Source: Clostridium_AD sp937920395 (GTDB lineage: Bacteria; Bacillota; Clostridia; Clostridiales; Clostridiaceae). From it: 64,000 nucleotides of DNA. This document shows positions 25,292 to 33,941 of this stretch, one piece after another. The stretch spans positions 1 to 64,000 of the forward strand of contig DAVZGP010000003.1 in assembly GCA_052274345.1 (NCBI GenBank), read 5' to 3'. Under the pieces are notes generated by a model that had not been told where the DNA came from, ran no database searches, and was given only the letters and a program-made list of their open reading frames with translations. Numbering within the stretch: the stretch's first letter is position 1; each line of letters starts with the position of its first letter. A program made the translations under genes and the position numbers.

Positions 25292-25864
25292 CTATTCCTC
25301 TGATAAACTCCATAAATCTTGTTTAGATGTTGAAATAGCCATTGCTCCTGCACCAATTGCCTGCATTATATCCTTCTTAGTTTGAATTAACCCACCGGCT
25401 ATAATAGGTACTCGCACTTCATTTTCCATACTTTTAATAATATTACTTGCGATACCAGGCAAAAGTTCTACAGCGTCAGGAAGAACTGATTGTATATTTC
25501 TTATTCCTGTCTCTAGGGACAAAGAATCAAGTACAAATATCCTTTGAATAGCGCAAAGTCCTAATTTTTTTCCGTTTTTTATATTAGTTGGTCTTGTGCT
25601 TATTATTCCATATGGATCACCACATTGCTTTATAAATAGCAGTCCTGCATAATCTCCCTTTAATCCATCTATTAAATCAACATGAATAAATACTACTTTA
25701 CCCGCTTCTTTAAGTTTCTCAGATATTTTCTTAATGTTCATTATGCTTCCATATAAGACAAACACAATAAGCACTTTACTATGAATTACTTCTTCCAAAT
25801 CTTTTTCATTCCTTATTGCTGCAATAACTGGGTTCTCTATTAAGAGTTGTTCTAAATTAGCCAA
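25292..25864 (-). CDS. glpP: Glycerol-3-phosphate responsive antiterminator GlpP
   Basis: A 190-residue TIM-barrel-like protein of the GlpP family. In Bacillus it binds glycerol 3-phosphate and leader RNA so that transcription reads through a terminator before glp genes. Seen here: NPVIAAIRNEKDLEE near the N-terminus, the FIHVDLIDGLKGD segment (about 66), ISTRPTNIKNGK (about 87) and LLPGIA...PIIAGGLIQTK in the C-terminal half, all family hallmarks. A TTG at 25879 forms part of the GGAGG ribosome site; TTG 25864, 8 bases after it, is the likely start. It is divergent from the glycerol dehydrogenase operon, whose leader has a terminator hairpin at 26095-26147. Confidence 0.9.
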   Translation of the reverse strand: MANLEQLLIENPVIAAIRNEKDLEEVIHSKVLIVFVLYGSIMNIKKISEKLKEAGKVVFIHVDLIDGLKGDYAGLLFIKQCGDPYGIISTRPTNIKNGKKLGLCAIQRIFVLDSLSLETGIRNIQSVLPDAVELLPGIASNIIKSMENEVRVPIIAGGLIQTKKDIMQAIGAGAMAISTSKQDLWSLSEE

Positions 25865-26038
25865 TGATGTTTCCTCCAAAAATTTATTTTAGTCTGTAGT
25901 ATATATTATCATAAGAGTAATTTGATTTAATCAGACCTATAATATTATGTTCAGTTTATCACAGTATTATTTTTCATTCAAGAATTTTATATTATTATGT
26001 TATCGTTTTAAATTTGAGTGTTTTTTACTATTTTCCCC

Positions 26039-26067
26039 TTGTAATCGTCTAAACATTATGATAATAT
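26039..26067 (+). promoter_or_regulatory. Promoter of the glycerol-3-phosphate dehydrogenase operon
   Basis: TTGTAA (26039-26044) and TAATAT (26062-26067) with a 17-base spacer, about 30 bases upstream of the leader terminator and about 100 bases upstream of the first gene. The 306-base gap between the divergent glpP and dehydrogenase starts contains this, the leader hairpin and the undefined glpP promoter. Confidence 0.55.
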
Positions 26068-26094
26068 GTAATTAAATAAGTAAAGGCGGAGAAA

Positions 26095-26147
26095 AGAGAG
26101 CCTTGATCTATGGGCATCTTATGCCTATTAATCAAGGTTCTCTTTTT
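26095..26147 (+). terminator. Leader terminator controlled by GlpP (predicted)
   Basis: 13-base arms (26095-26107 and 26131-26143, one G-T pair) around a loop that itself can form a GGGCAT/ATGCCT stem, then a T5 tract. It lies after the promoter and 23 bases before the dehydrogenase start, exactly where a GlpP-dependent antitermination site is expected. The RNA element that GlpP would bind is inferred. Confidence 0.8.
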
Positions 26148-26170
26148 ATTTGCATTTAGGAGGTTAAATA

Positions 26171-27610
26171 ATGTTTGATGTAACTATTATTGGTGCAGGT
26201 GTTATTGGCTGCTCAATATCAAGAGAGTTATCTAAATATAATGTAAAAACTTGTGTAATTGAAAGATCTAGCGATGTTGCTTCTGGTACAACAAAAGCAA
26301 ACAGTGCAATTGTACATGGTGGTTTTGATGCTAAACCAAGTACTTTGAAAGGAAAATTGAACGCAAAAGGTAATGCAATGTTTACGGACCTTGCAAAGGA
26401 ATTGGATTTCCCATTTAAGAGAAATGGTTCTTTGGTTCTTTGTTTTGATAAGAAGAATATGCCGGATTTACAACATTTATTAGATCAAGGAATTGAAAAT
26501 GGAGTTCCAAATTTAGTTATTATTGATGGTGACCAAGTTAGAAAAATGGAACCTAATGTAACAGATCATTGTGTTGGTGCACTTTATGCTCCAACAGGTG
26601 GAATAGTTTGTCCATATGAAATGACTATTGCTCTAGCTGAAAATTCATATAATAATGGTGTAGAATTTAAGTTTGAAACTGAAGTTAAAAACATTGAAAA
26701 AAGTTCAAATGGATATATTATAAAAACTAATAAAGGCGATATTGAAACAAAAATTGTAATTAACGCAGCTGGCTTATATTCAGGTGATATGAATAATATG
26801 GTTAGCAAGAATAAGATCAATATAATACCAAGGCGAGGAGAATACGTTCTATTTGATAGAGTAGCAGGATCACTAATAAAAAATACTATTTTCCAACTTC
26901 CAACCAAGCTTGGAAAAGGAGTTTTAGTTACACCAACCGTTGATGGTAATCTGTTAATTGGACCTAATGCTGTTGATTTAGAAGACAAAGCAGACTTAGA
27001 TACAACTCGTGATGGTATTGATGATATCATTAAAAAGGCTCAATTAAGTATTCAAATGCAATTTCCTATGAATATGGTTATAACTTCTTTCGCAGGAAAT
27101 AGAGCACATACTGAATTAGATGATTTTATAATTGAAGAAGCAACTGACGCTAAAGACTTTATTAATGTAGCAGCAATAGCCTCTCCAGGATTAAGCAGTG
27201 CTCCAAGTATTGCTGTGATGGTAGCTGATATGGTAACAAATAAACTAAATCCAGGAAAAAATTTAAAATTTAATCCAATTAGAAAAGGTATAAGAAAATT
27301 TAGAGAAATGTCTAATGAAGAGCGAAAAGCAATTATTAAAGAAATACCTGAATATGGAACAGTTATTTGTAGGTGCGAAACTGTTACAGAAGGTGAAATT
27401 ATAGACGCTATAAGAAGACCTCTTGGAGCAACAACACTTGATGGAGTTAAGCTTCGTACAAGAGCAGGAATGGGTAGATGTCAGTCTGGTTTCTGTTCAA
27501 CAAAAGTTGTAGATATTCTAGCAAGAGAACTTAATATACCTCGCTCTGAAGTTACAAAATCCGGTGGAAATTCTATTTTAATAACTGGAACAAATAAACA
27601 ATCTTTATAA
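26171..27610 (+). CDS. FAD-dependent glycerol-3-phosphate dehydrogenase, anaerobic type
   Basis: Oxidises sn-glycerol 3-phosphate to dihydroxyacetone phosphate. N-terminal FAD-binding motif IIGAGVIGCSISREL (about 5-20), a DAO-type oxidoreductase body, and a C-terminal BFD-like 2Fe-2S domain with CRCETVTEGE (about 397-406) and MGRCQSGFC (about 435-443), which supply four cysteines. 479 residues. It matches the clostridial GlpA-like enzyme rather than the aerobic GlpD because of the added BFD domain. ATG 26171 follows AGGAGG by 6 bases. First gene of a three-gene set with an NAD/FAD oxidoreductase and a DUF1667 protein, probably one electron-transfer complex. Confidence 0.9.
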   Translation: MFDVTIIGAGVIGCSISRELSKYNVKTCVIERSSDVASGTTKANSAIVHGGFDAKPSTLKGKLNAKGNAMFTDLAKELDFPFKRNGSLVLCFDKKNMPDLQHLLDQGIENGVPNLVIIDGDQVRKMEPNVTDHCVGALYAPTGGIVCPYEMTIALAENSYNNGVEFKFETEVKNIEKSSNGYIIKTNKGDIETKIVINAAGLYSGDMNNMVSKNKINIIPRRGEYVLFDRVAGSLIKNTIFQLPTKLGKGVLVTPTVDGNLLIGPNAVDLEDKADLDTTRDGIDDIIKKAQLSIQMQFPMNMVITSFAGNRAHTELDDFIIEEATDAKDFINVAAIASPGLSSAPSIAVMVADMVTNKLNPGKNLKFNPIRKGIRKFREMSNEERKAIIKEIPEYGTVICRCETVTEGEIIDAIRRPLGATTLDGVKLRTRAGMGRCQSGFCSTKVVDILARELNIPRSEVTKSGGNSILITGTNKQSL

Positions 27611-27646
27611 AATATAAATATTAGGTATAGAGAGGAAGGAATAAAT

Positions 27647-28906
27647 ATGCAAGAATATGATTTAATCATAATTGGTGGAGGTCCAGCAGGACTTGCAGCT
27701 GCAGTTTCTGCAAAGGACCAAGGAATAGACAGTATTTTAATTTTAGAAAGAGATAATCAATTAGGTGGCATTTTAAACCAATGTATTCATAATGGCTTTG
27801 GTTTACATACATTTAAAGAAGAACTTACTGGACCAGAGTATTCACAACGATTTATAGATAAAGCTACTGATCTTAAAATTGAATACAAACTCAATACCAT
27901 GGTATTGGATATAAATTCAAATAAACAAGTTACAGCTGTAAATACAGAAGATGGTATTTTAGAACTTAAGGCAAAAGCTATTATACTTGCCATGGGATGT
28001 CGTGAAAGACCAAGAGGAGCTTTAAACATTCCAGGTTCAAGGTGTGCAGGTATTTATACTGCTGGAACAGCGCAAAAATATGTTAATGCTGAAGGATTAA
28101 TGCCAGGAAAAGAAGTAGTAATCCTTGGTTCTGGAGATATTGGTCTTATAATGGCAAGACGAATGACTCTTGAGGGCGCAAAAGTAAAAGCTTGTGTAGA
28201 GTTAATGCCCCATTCAAGCGGACTTAAAAGAAATATTGTGCAGTGTTTAGATGATTTTAACATTCCATTAAAACTAAGCACAACTATAATAAATATACAT
28301 GGTCACGATAGACTAGAGGGCGTTACTATTTCCAAGGTTGATGCTAACAGAAAACCAATAAATGGAACTGAGGAATACATTGCTTGTGATACCTTACTAT
28401 TATCTGTTGGACTTCTTCCTGAGAATGAGCTTTCTAGAAAAGCAAATATTGTACTTAATAGGGTTACAGGTGGACCAATAGTCGATGAAAGTATGCAGAC
28501 AAGTATTCCTGGAATATTTACCTGTGGTAATGTGCTTCATGTTCATGATTTAGTAGATAATGTAACCACTGAAAGTTATACTGCTGGTAAGAATGCCGCA
28601 GATTGCATAAAAGGAATTCATCAAGAGGGAAAGAGCGTTGAGGTTTTCGCTACTGAGGGAGTTAGGTATACAGTACCAAGTACCATTAACCCTAAAAATA
28701 TAGGAAATGGAATAGATGTAAGATTTAGAGTTGGAGAAGTTCATAAAGCTGCTTATATATCAGTCTATTTCGATGATGTTCGCGAAATGCATTTAAAGAA
28801 AAAGATACTTACACCAGGTGAAATGGAAAGTGTTAAATTAACTAAAGCAGTTTTTGATAAATATAGTGACTGCAAAAAAATTACTATTAAAGTTGAAAAG
28901 GAGTAA
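27647..28906 (+). CDS. FAD/NAD(P)-binding oxidoreductase of the glycerol-3-phosphate dehydrogenase set
   Basis: 419 residues with two dinucleotide-binding folds: GGGPAGLAAAVSA (about 9-21) for FAD and ILGSGDIGLIMARR (about 158-171) for NAD. A CRERPRGALNIPG segment (about 117) follows an ATG-type motif (AIILAMGC), as in pyridine nucleotide-disulfide oxidoreductase relatives. In clostridia this gene is regularly found between the GlpA-like dehydrogenase and a DUF1667 protein, so it probably passes electrons from the dehydrogenase to a carrier. It starts 36 bases after its neighbour with GAGAGGAAGG upstream. No membrane segment seen. Confidence 0.87.
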   Translation: MQEYDLIIIGGGPAGLAAAVSAKDQGIDSILILERDNQLGGILNQCIHNGFGLHTFKEELTGPEYSQRFIDKATDLKIEYKLNTMVLDINSNKQVTAVNTEDGILELKAKAIILAMGCRERPRGALNIPGSRCAGIYTAGTAQKYVNAEGLMPGKEVVILGSGDIGLIMARRMTLEGAKVKACVELMPHSSGLKRNIVQCLDDFNIPLKLSTTIINIHGHDRLEGVTISKVDANRKPINGTEEYIACDTLLLSVGLLPENELSRKANIVLNRVTGGPIVDESMQTSIPGIFTCGNVLHVHDLVDNVTTESYTAGKNAADCIKGIHQEGKSVEVFATEGVRYTVPSTINPKNIGNGIDVRFRVGEVHKAAYISVYFDDVREMHLKKKILTPGEMESVKLTKAVFDKYSDCKKITIKVEKE

Positions 28907-28912
28907 TATATT

Positions 28913-29278
28913 ATGAGTACAAGGGAATTGACTTGCATAGGCTGTCCAGTAGGTTGTGCTCTTACAGTAGAACTTAAGGGCAAAGAAGTTATAAAAGTAT
29001 CAGGAAATAATTGTAAAATTGGTGAGACTTACGGTAAGAAAGAATGTACTAATCCTACAAGAATTGTCACTTCATCTGTTTTTGTTTCTGGAGGAAACGC
29101 TAAAGTCGTTCCTGTAAAAACGCAGAGTGATATACCAAAGAATTTAATGTTTGATTGTGTAAAAGAATTAAAAGGTGTTATAGTAAAAGCACCTGTTCAT
29201 ATAGGTGATGTTGTTCTCAAAAATGTACTTAATACAGGAGTAAATATTATAGCCACTAAGAATATTTACGTGGTATAA
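28913..29278 (+). CDS. DUF1667 protein of the glycerol-3-phosphate dehydrogenase set
   Basis: A 121-residue protein with an N-terminal Cys cluster, CIGCPVGC (residues 8-15), and two further Cys in NNCKIGETYGKKEC (about 38-50). These could hold an iron-sulfur cluster or zinc. The rest is a short alpha/beta domain. DUF1667 proteins occur almost only beside this dehydrogenase pair, so a role as the small electron-transfer subunit, analogous to GlpC, is inferred. It starts 6 bases after the preceding gene with GGAG overlapping that gene's end. Confidence 0.88.
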   Translation: MSTRELTCIGCPVGCALTVELKGKEVIKVSGNNCKIGETYGKKECTNPTRIVTSSVFVSGGNAKVVPVKTQSDIPKNLMFDCVKELKGVIVKAPVHIGDVVLKNVLNTGVNIIATKNIYVV

Positions 29279-29312
29279 TAATACTAGCTTACTAATATTT
29301 CATTAAAAAATT

Positions 29313-29345
29313 CGCGATATTATTCAGTATAATATCGTGGTTTTT
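29313..29345 (+). terminator. Hairpin between the dehydrogenase set and glpK
   Basis: Arms 29313-29323 and 29329-29339 (CGCGATATTAT type, one G-T pair) followed by TTTTT at 29341-29345. No clear promoter lies between it and glpK, so it probably attenuates rather than fully stops transcription into glpK. Confidence 0.75.
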
Positions 29346-29356
29346 ACAAATTCAAA

Positions 29357-29368
29357 GTAAACGGTTAC
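29357..29368 (+). promoter_or_regulatory. Possible CcpA (cre-like) site before glpK
   Basis: The palindrome GTAAACGGTTAC resembles a catabolite-responsive element core (TGNAANCGNWNNCW) with mismatches. Glycerol kinase genes are common CcpA targets in Firmicutes, but the match is imperfect and this call is tentative. Confidence 0.3.
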
Positions 29369-29398
29369 CAAATTAAATTGATGAGGGGTGTAAAAATT

Positions 29399-30889
29399 AT
29401 GGCTCAGTATGTAATTGCACTAGACCAAGGAACAACAAGTTCAAGATGCATTGTGTTTAATAAGGCAGGATTAATTGTAAGTGTAGCTCAAAAAGAATTT
29501 ACACAAATATTTCCTAAAGCAGGTTGGGTTGAACATGATCCTATGGAAATTTGGGCTACTCAATTAGGTGTAACACAAGAAGCTATGGCAAAAATTGGTA
29601 TAACAGCAAAAGATATTTCTGCCATTGGTATAACTAATCAAAGAGAAACTACAGTAGTTTGGAATAAGAATACTGGTGTTCCTGTATACAATGCTATTGT
29701 TTGGCAATGCCGAAGAACAGCTGGAATATGTGATGAATTAAAAACTACAGGCTTTGATAAAGTAGTACAAGCTAAGACTGGACTTATACTTGATGCTTAT
29801 TTTTCTGGAACTAAAGTTAAATGGATATTAGATAATGTTGCTGGCGCAAGGGAAGAAGCAAACAAAGGTAATTTAATATTTGGTACTATTGACACATGGT
29901 TAATTTGGAAGTTAACAAATGGAAAAGTTCATGTAACTGATTATACAAACGCTTCTAGAACAATGCTTTACAACATTCATGAATTGAAATGGGACGATGA
30001 AATACTTAAAACTTTAGATATACCAAAATCAATGCTTGCAGAAGTTAAACCTTCAAGTTACTGTTATGGATATACTGATAGTTCAATATTTGGCTCACCA
30101 ATCGCTATAGCTGGCGCAGCAGGAGATCAACAAGCTGCATTATTTGGCCAAACTTGTTATGAAGCAGGAACAGCTAAAAATACTTATGGAACTGGTTGTT
30201 TCCTATTAATGAATACTGGTGAAAAAGCAGTTGAATCACATAATGGTTTACTTACAACTATAGCTTATGGTATTGACGGTAAAGTTAACTATGCTCTTGA
30301 AGGAAGTGTGTTTGTAGCTGGTGCTGCTATTCAATGGTTAAGAGATGAACTAAGAATGATTAAGAATGCACCAGAATCAGAAGAATATGCAACTGCAGTT
30401 GATGATACAGACGGTGTATATATGGTACCTGCTTTTGTTGGACTTGGTGCACCATATTGGGATCCATATGCAAGAGGAACAATTGTTGGTTTAACTCGTG
30501 GTACTAAAAAGGAACACTTTATAAGAGCAGCACTCGAATCATTAGCTTATCAGACAAATGATGTATTAAAAGCTATGCAAGAGGATTCAGGCATTACACT
30601 TACATCCCTAAAAGTAGATGGTGGTGCATGTGCTAATAACTTCTTAATGCAATTTCAAGCAGATATATTAAATGTTCAAGTTGATAGACCAGAAGTTATT
30701 GAAACAACAGCGTTAGGTGCTGCATATTTAGCCGGCCTCGCAGTTGGATATTGGAAGAATCAAGAAGAAATTTCAAAGAACTGGGCATTATCAAGATCTT
30801 TCCGTTCAAAAATGGATGAAGAAAAAAGGGTTAAGCTTTTAAAAGGATGGCATAAAGCAGTTGGTAGATCTAGAGACTGGGAAGAATAA
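29399..30889 (+). CDS. glpK: Glycerol kinase
   Basis: Phosphorylates glycerol to sn-glycerol 3-phosphate. FGGY-family fold, 496 residues. ATP-binding and catalytic motifs are clear: ALDQGTTSSRCIVF (about 7-20), NQRETTVVWN (about 80), GAAGDQQAALFGQ (about 240) and the C-terminal DGGACANNFLMQFQAD. The frame opens at a TTG 29378, but ATG 29399, 9 bases after GAGGGGTG, is the real start and matches the conserved MAQYVIALDQ. Between the glycerol-3-phosphate dehydrogenase set and glpF, giving a full glycerol uptake and oxidation route. Confidence 0.97.
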   Translation: MAQYVIALDQGTTSSRCIVFNKAGLIVSVAQKEFTQIFPKAGWVEHDPMEIWATQLGVTQEAMAKIGITAKDISAIGITNQRETTVVWNKNTGVPVYNAIVWQCRRTAGICDELKTTGFDKVVQAKTGLILDAYFSGTKVKWILDNVAGAREEANKGNLIFGTIDTWLIWKLTNGKVHVTDYTNASRTMLYNIHELKWDDEILKTLDIPKSMLAEVKPSSYCYGYTDSSIFGSPIAIAGAAGDQQAALFGQTCYEAGTAKNTYGTGCFLLMNTGEKAVESHNGLLTTIAYGIDGKVNYALEGSVFVAGAAIQWLRDELRMIKNAPESEEYATAVDDTDGVYMVPAFVGLGAPYWDPYARGTIVGLTRGTKKEHFIRAALESLAYQTNDVLKAMQEDSGITLTSLKVDGGACANNFLMQFQADILNVQVDRPEVIETTALGAAYLAGLAVGYWKNQEEISKNWALSRSFRSKMDEEKRVKLLKGWHKAVGRSRDWEE

Positions 30890-30904
30890 ATAAAATGTAT
30901 TTAG

Positions 30905-30937
30905 CAGAAGTAGAATGCATAATGCATTTTACTTCTG
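30905..30937 (+). repeat. Palindrome between glpK and glpF
   Basis: 16-base arms (30905-30920 and 30922-30937) with one mismatch and no T-tract. It may act as an mRNA stability or processing element that sets the ratio of GlpK to GlpF. Confidence 0.5.
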
Positions 30938-30974
30938 AAATAAATAAATAACTTATATATAGGGGGATGATATT

Positions 30975-31682
30975 ATGTTACCATATTATGCGGAGTTTTT
31001 CGGAACAGCATTACTAATTCTTCTTGGTGATGGCGTAGTAGCAAATGTAGTTTTAAATGATACAAATGGACATGATGGTGGTTGGATAGTTGTAACTTTT
31101 GGTTGGGCGTTCGCAGTTGGTATACCAGCTTACATATTTGGAACAGCTAGTGGTGCCTCTTTTAATCCTGCACTTACTATTGCACTAGCTTACGCTGGTA
31201 GTTTATCATGGTCAGTTGTACCTGGCTATTGTATTGCTGAAGTACTTGGAGGTATACTCGGTGGAGTTCTAGTATGGCTTATGTATTACCCTCATTGGGC
31301 AGCTACAGATAACAAAGTAGGAAAACTTGCTATCTTTTGTACAGCACCTAGAATTAAATGTACACCAGCAAATTTTTTATCAGAATTTATAGGAACATTC
31401 GTATTAGTATTTGCATTATTAGGAGTTGCTCAAACTAAATCAGCTCCTGGATTTGGTCCACTTATTGCAGCATTTATTATTTTAGTTATCGGTTTAAGTT
31501 TAGGTGGTCCAACGGGATATGCTATTAATCCTGCAAGAGATTTAGGACCAAGAATTGCTCATGCAATATTACCGATAGCTGGTAAAGGCGATTCTAATTG
31601 GTCATATGCATGGATACCAGTAGTTGCTCCAATTTGTGGCGGTTTTATAGGTGCACTCGCAGCCGTTGCTATGTTTGGTTAG
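30975..31682 (+). CDS. glpF: Glycerol uptake facilitator (aquaglyceroporin)
   Basis: Channel for passive glycerol entry; MIP family, 235 residues, six membrane helices with two half-helices. Both pore signatures are present: FNPALTIALAYAG (about 60, NPA) and AINPARDLGPR (about 180, NPAR). The Asp after the second box (NPARD) is typical of glycerol channels rather than pure water channels. ATG 30975 has AGGGGGATGA upstream. It lies 85 bases after glpK. GlpK would trap the glycerol by phosphorylation. Confidence 0.95.
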   Translation: MLPYYAEFFGTALLILLGDGVVANVVLNDTNGHDGGWIVVTFGWAFAVGIPAYIFGTASGASFNPALTIALAYAGSLSWSVVPGYCIAEVLGGILGGVLVWLMYYPHWAATDNKVGKLAIFCTAPRIKCTPANFLSEFIGTFVLVFALLGVAQTKSAPGFGPLIAAFIILVIGLSLGGPTGYAINPARDLGPRIAHAILPIAGKGDSNWSYAWIPVVAPICGGFIGALAAVAMFG

Positions 31683-31739
31683 TTTAGTATTAAAATTTAA
31701 AGTTATAATAACTTATTTATTAAAAATAAGTCAACAAAT

Positions 31740-31774
31740 AAAAACATCCAATATTATTAATATTGGATGTTTTT
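31740..31774. terminator. Two-way terminator between glpF and the phosphonate genes
   Basis: A 17-base inverted repeat (31740-31756 and 31758-31774) has A-runs on one side and T-runs on the other, so it can stop both glpF and the convergent phosphonate operon. Its right arm lies inside the last codons and stop of the minus-strand gene. Confidence 0.85.
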
Positions 31775-33136
31775 ATTTGTTGTTAAACTAGACTTTATAG
31801 CCCTATCGAAAATACTAAAAGCTTTATCAATTTCACTTTTCGTGACGATAAGCGGTGGATGCCAAGTTATACAATTTCCTGCAGATACTTTAAATGACAA
31901 CCCAAGCTCTAGGGATTTGTATAAAATATTTTCTGCAAGTTCTTCATATTTAGTCTTTGAATCTCTACTTTTTACGAATTCAAAGGTAATTAATAATCCT
32001 AAGATTCGTACGTCACCAATACACTCATAGGTGTTATAAAGTACTATGGCCTTTTCTTTTACGTACTCCGATATTTTTCTGCAATTATCTATTAGATTAT
32101 TTTCATCAATAAAATCTATAGTTGCACAGATAGCAGCGCATCCTACAGCTGGTTTTTCATGGGTATAATGTCCCAGTGAAATGTCTCCCGCCTTATCATA
32201 TTTAGTTTTTGTTAGCACAGCTGCTTGTGGTATTATTCCACCACCAAGTCCCTTACCAAGCACCATTATATCTGGCTCTACATCAAAATTTTGATGCACA
32301 TAAAATTCTCCACTTCTGCCAAGTGCCGTAGGTATTTCATCAAAGATTAATAATATTTCAAATTCATCACATATTTCTCTAAGTTTTTTAAAATAGCTTT
32401 TAGGAGGTATATGTGTATCTGTAGCTCTAACAGGTTCTAACAATATAGCTCCTATATCTCCCTCATTCTTTATTATATATTCAATATAATTTAAGCAAAA
32501 TTTAGATATATCTTCTTCACTTTCACTCCCAATTAAATTTCTATACCCATTGTAGGGGATTGCCTTTATGCATCCCGTCATTAGAGGTCCCATATCCTTT
32601 TTAAAGGCATATTCTCCTCCCACAGAAATAGCATCAAGACCTGCCCCGTGAAAGGATTCCCACATAGATATAACCTTATGTCTTCCTGTAGCCTTTCTTG
32701 CAATTTTAAGTGCTAATCCTACAGCAGCAGTTCCTGATGGAGTGAATAATACTTTATAATCTTTTGATGTTGTCTTATTCACTAATGCATTCGCTGCCTT
32801 TATAGCAATGTCTGCGGTGTACCTTCTAGGAATAAATGGTAACTCCTTCATTTGATTTATAACAGCTTCTATTACATATGAATTTTTATAACCTACCTGA
32901 TGTAAACTATTACCGTGAAAGTCTAAGTATTTCTTCCCTGCCATATCGTAAACGTAACACCCTTTCGCGTTAACAATTACGTCCATACAAGGTGTAGACA
33001 TGGATTGTTTCATAAATATAGCCTGGTCAGCCTTTAAAAAGTCTTTACTCTTATCATCAAGAGAATTTATCCATTTTGCTCGGTCTTTACTAAAATTAAC
33101 GTCTCCTTCACGATTTAATCCTTTATTATTTTGCAT
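31757..33136 (-). CDS. Class III PLP enzyme, probable (R)-1-hydroxy-2-aminoethylphosphonate ammonia-lyase
   Basis: A 459-residue fold-type I, class III aminotransferase-like protein. PLP motifs are TPSGTAAVGLAL (about 118), LIFDEIPTALGRSG (about 265) and the Lys in VLGKGLGGGIIP (about 296). In phosphonate clusters with phnW and phnX, a protein of this class (PbfA) removes ammonia from hydroxy-AEP to give phosphonoacetaldehyde, the PhnX substrate; the MWESFHGAGLDAISVGGE segment resembles those proteins. A plain aminotransferase cannot be ruled out. ATG 33154 lacks a ribosome site; ATG 33136 follows AAAAGG and overlaps the phnX end by 11 bases. The terminator overlaps its last codons. Confidence 0.8.
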   Translation of the reverse strand: MQNNKGLNREGDVNFSKDRAKWINSLDDKSKDFLKADQAIFMKQSMSTPCMDVIVNAKGCYVYDMAGKKYLDFHGNSLHQVGYKNSYVIEAVINQMKELPFIPRRYTADIAIKAANALVNKTTSKDYKVLFTPSGTAAVGLALKIARKATGRHKVISMWESFHGAGLDAISVGGEYAFKKDMGPLMTGCIKAIPYNGYRNLIGSESEEDISKFCLNYIEYIIKNEGDIGAILLEPVRATDTHIPPKSYFKKLREICDEFEILLIFDEIPTALGRSGEFYVHQNFDVEPDIMVLGKGLGGGIIPQAAVLTKTKYDKAGDISLGHYTHEKPAVGCAAICATIDFIDENNLIDNCRKISEYVKEKAIVLYNTYECIGDVRILGLLITFEFVKSRDSKTKYEELAENILYKSLELGLSFKVSAGNCITWHPPLIVTKSEIDKAFSIFDRAIKSSLTTNKNIQY

Positions 33137-33941
33137 TTGGCCTTTTACCCTCATTTATTAATTTATTAATCTTTTCAATTAGCCCCGGAAGCTCTACCAT
33201 AGTTTTTATAGTAAAATCTGCACCAGCTTTAAAAAAACTATCCTCAGTATTTTTAATAACTTCATTTCTAGCATTTACACTAAGGTTAATAAATTGCTCA
33301 TAACTCAGTCCCATCTGCGAGCTTCCAACTACAACTCCTACAGACCAAACTCCTGCATTTATTCCTTCCTTAATATCAGATATCGTATCTCCTACTTTTA
33401 TAACCTTAAATGAAGCCGTAAGACCTAACTTTTCAATGTTTTTAAATATCATATATGGATACGGTCTACCAATAAAGTTCGTATCATCAGGTGTTACAAA
33501 ACAATCGGGCTCATACCCATTTTTACTCGCGCCCTCTGTTACTATCTTCATCATCTCACCAGTATATCCTGTAGTTGATCCAATTTTTATTCCACGGCCT
33601 TTTAATATTCTAACTGTATTTACAACCTCTGGAATTGGGTCTGTATATTTAGTCAGCGATGCCATAAGTAAAGGCTTAAAATCACTATACAAATCATCAA
33701 TATCCTTCTCAATAAAATCTCTACCATATTTTTCTTTCCACATTTCTCTTATCCTAGGCATTTGGAGCATAGCCTTAATATGATCTCTTTTAAGCAATCC
33801 CATGGGAGCTCTTGCCTCATCCATAGTTACTTCTATCCCCATTTTTTTAAATATTTTTAAAAATATATTTACAGGTGCAAAACATCCGAAATCAATGGTT
33901 GTTCCTGCCCAATCAAATATAACTCCTTCAACTTTATTCAT
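33126..33941 (-). CDS. phnX: Phosphonoacetaldehyde hydrolase (phosphonatase)
   Basis: Cleaves the C-P bond of phosphonoacetaldehyde to acetaldehyde and phosphate. HAD fold, 271 residues. The nucleophile Asp is in VIFDWAGTTID (about 8-18), and the Schiff-base Lys is in RDHIKAML (about 48). GSTTGYTGEMM and KVGDTISDIKEG carry the later HAD motifs. The start ATG 33941 follows GGGAGGA and overlaps the phnW stop by 8 bases, so the two are coupled; an upstream ATG at 33968 lies inside phnW and is unlikely. Middle enzyme of the three-gene degradative set. Confidence 0.93.
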   Translation of the reverse strand: MNKVEGVIFDWAGTTIDFGCFAPVNIFLKIFKKMGIEVTMDEARAPMGLLKRDHIKAMLQMPRIREMWKEKYGRDFIEKDIDDLYSDFKPLLMASLTKYTDPIPEVVNTVRILKGRGIKIGSTTGYTGEMMKIVTEGASKNGYEPDCFVTPDDTNFIGRPYPYMIFKNIEKLGLTASFKVIKVGDTISDIKEGINAGVWSVGVVVGSSQMGLSYEQFINLSVNARNEVIKNTEDSFFKAGADFTIKTMVELPGLIEKINKLINEGKRPNAK

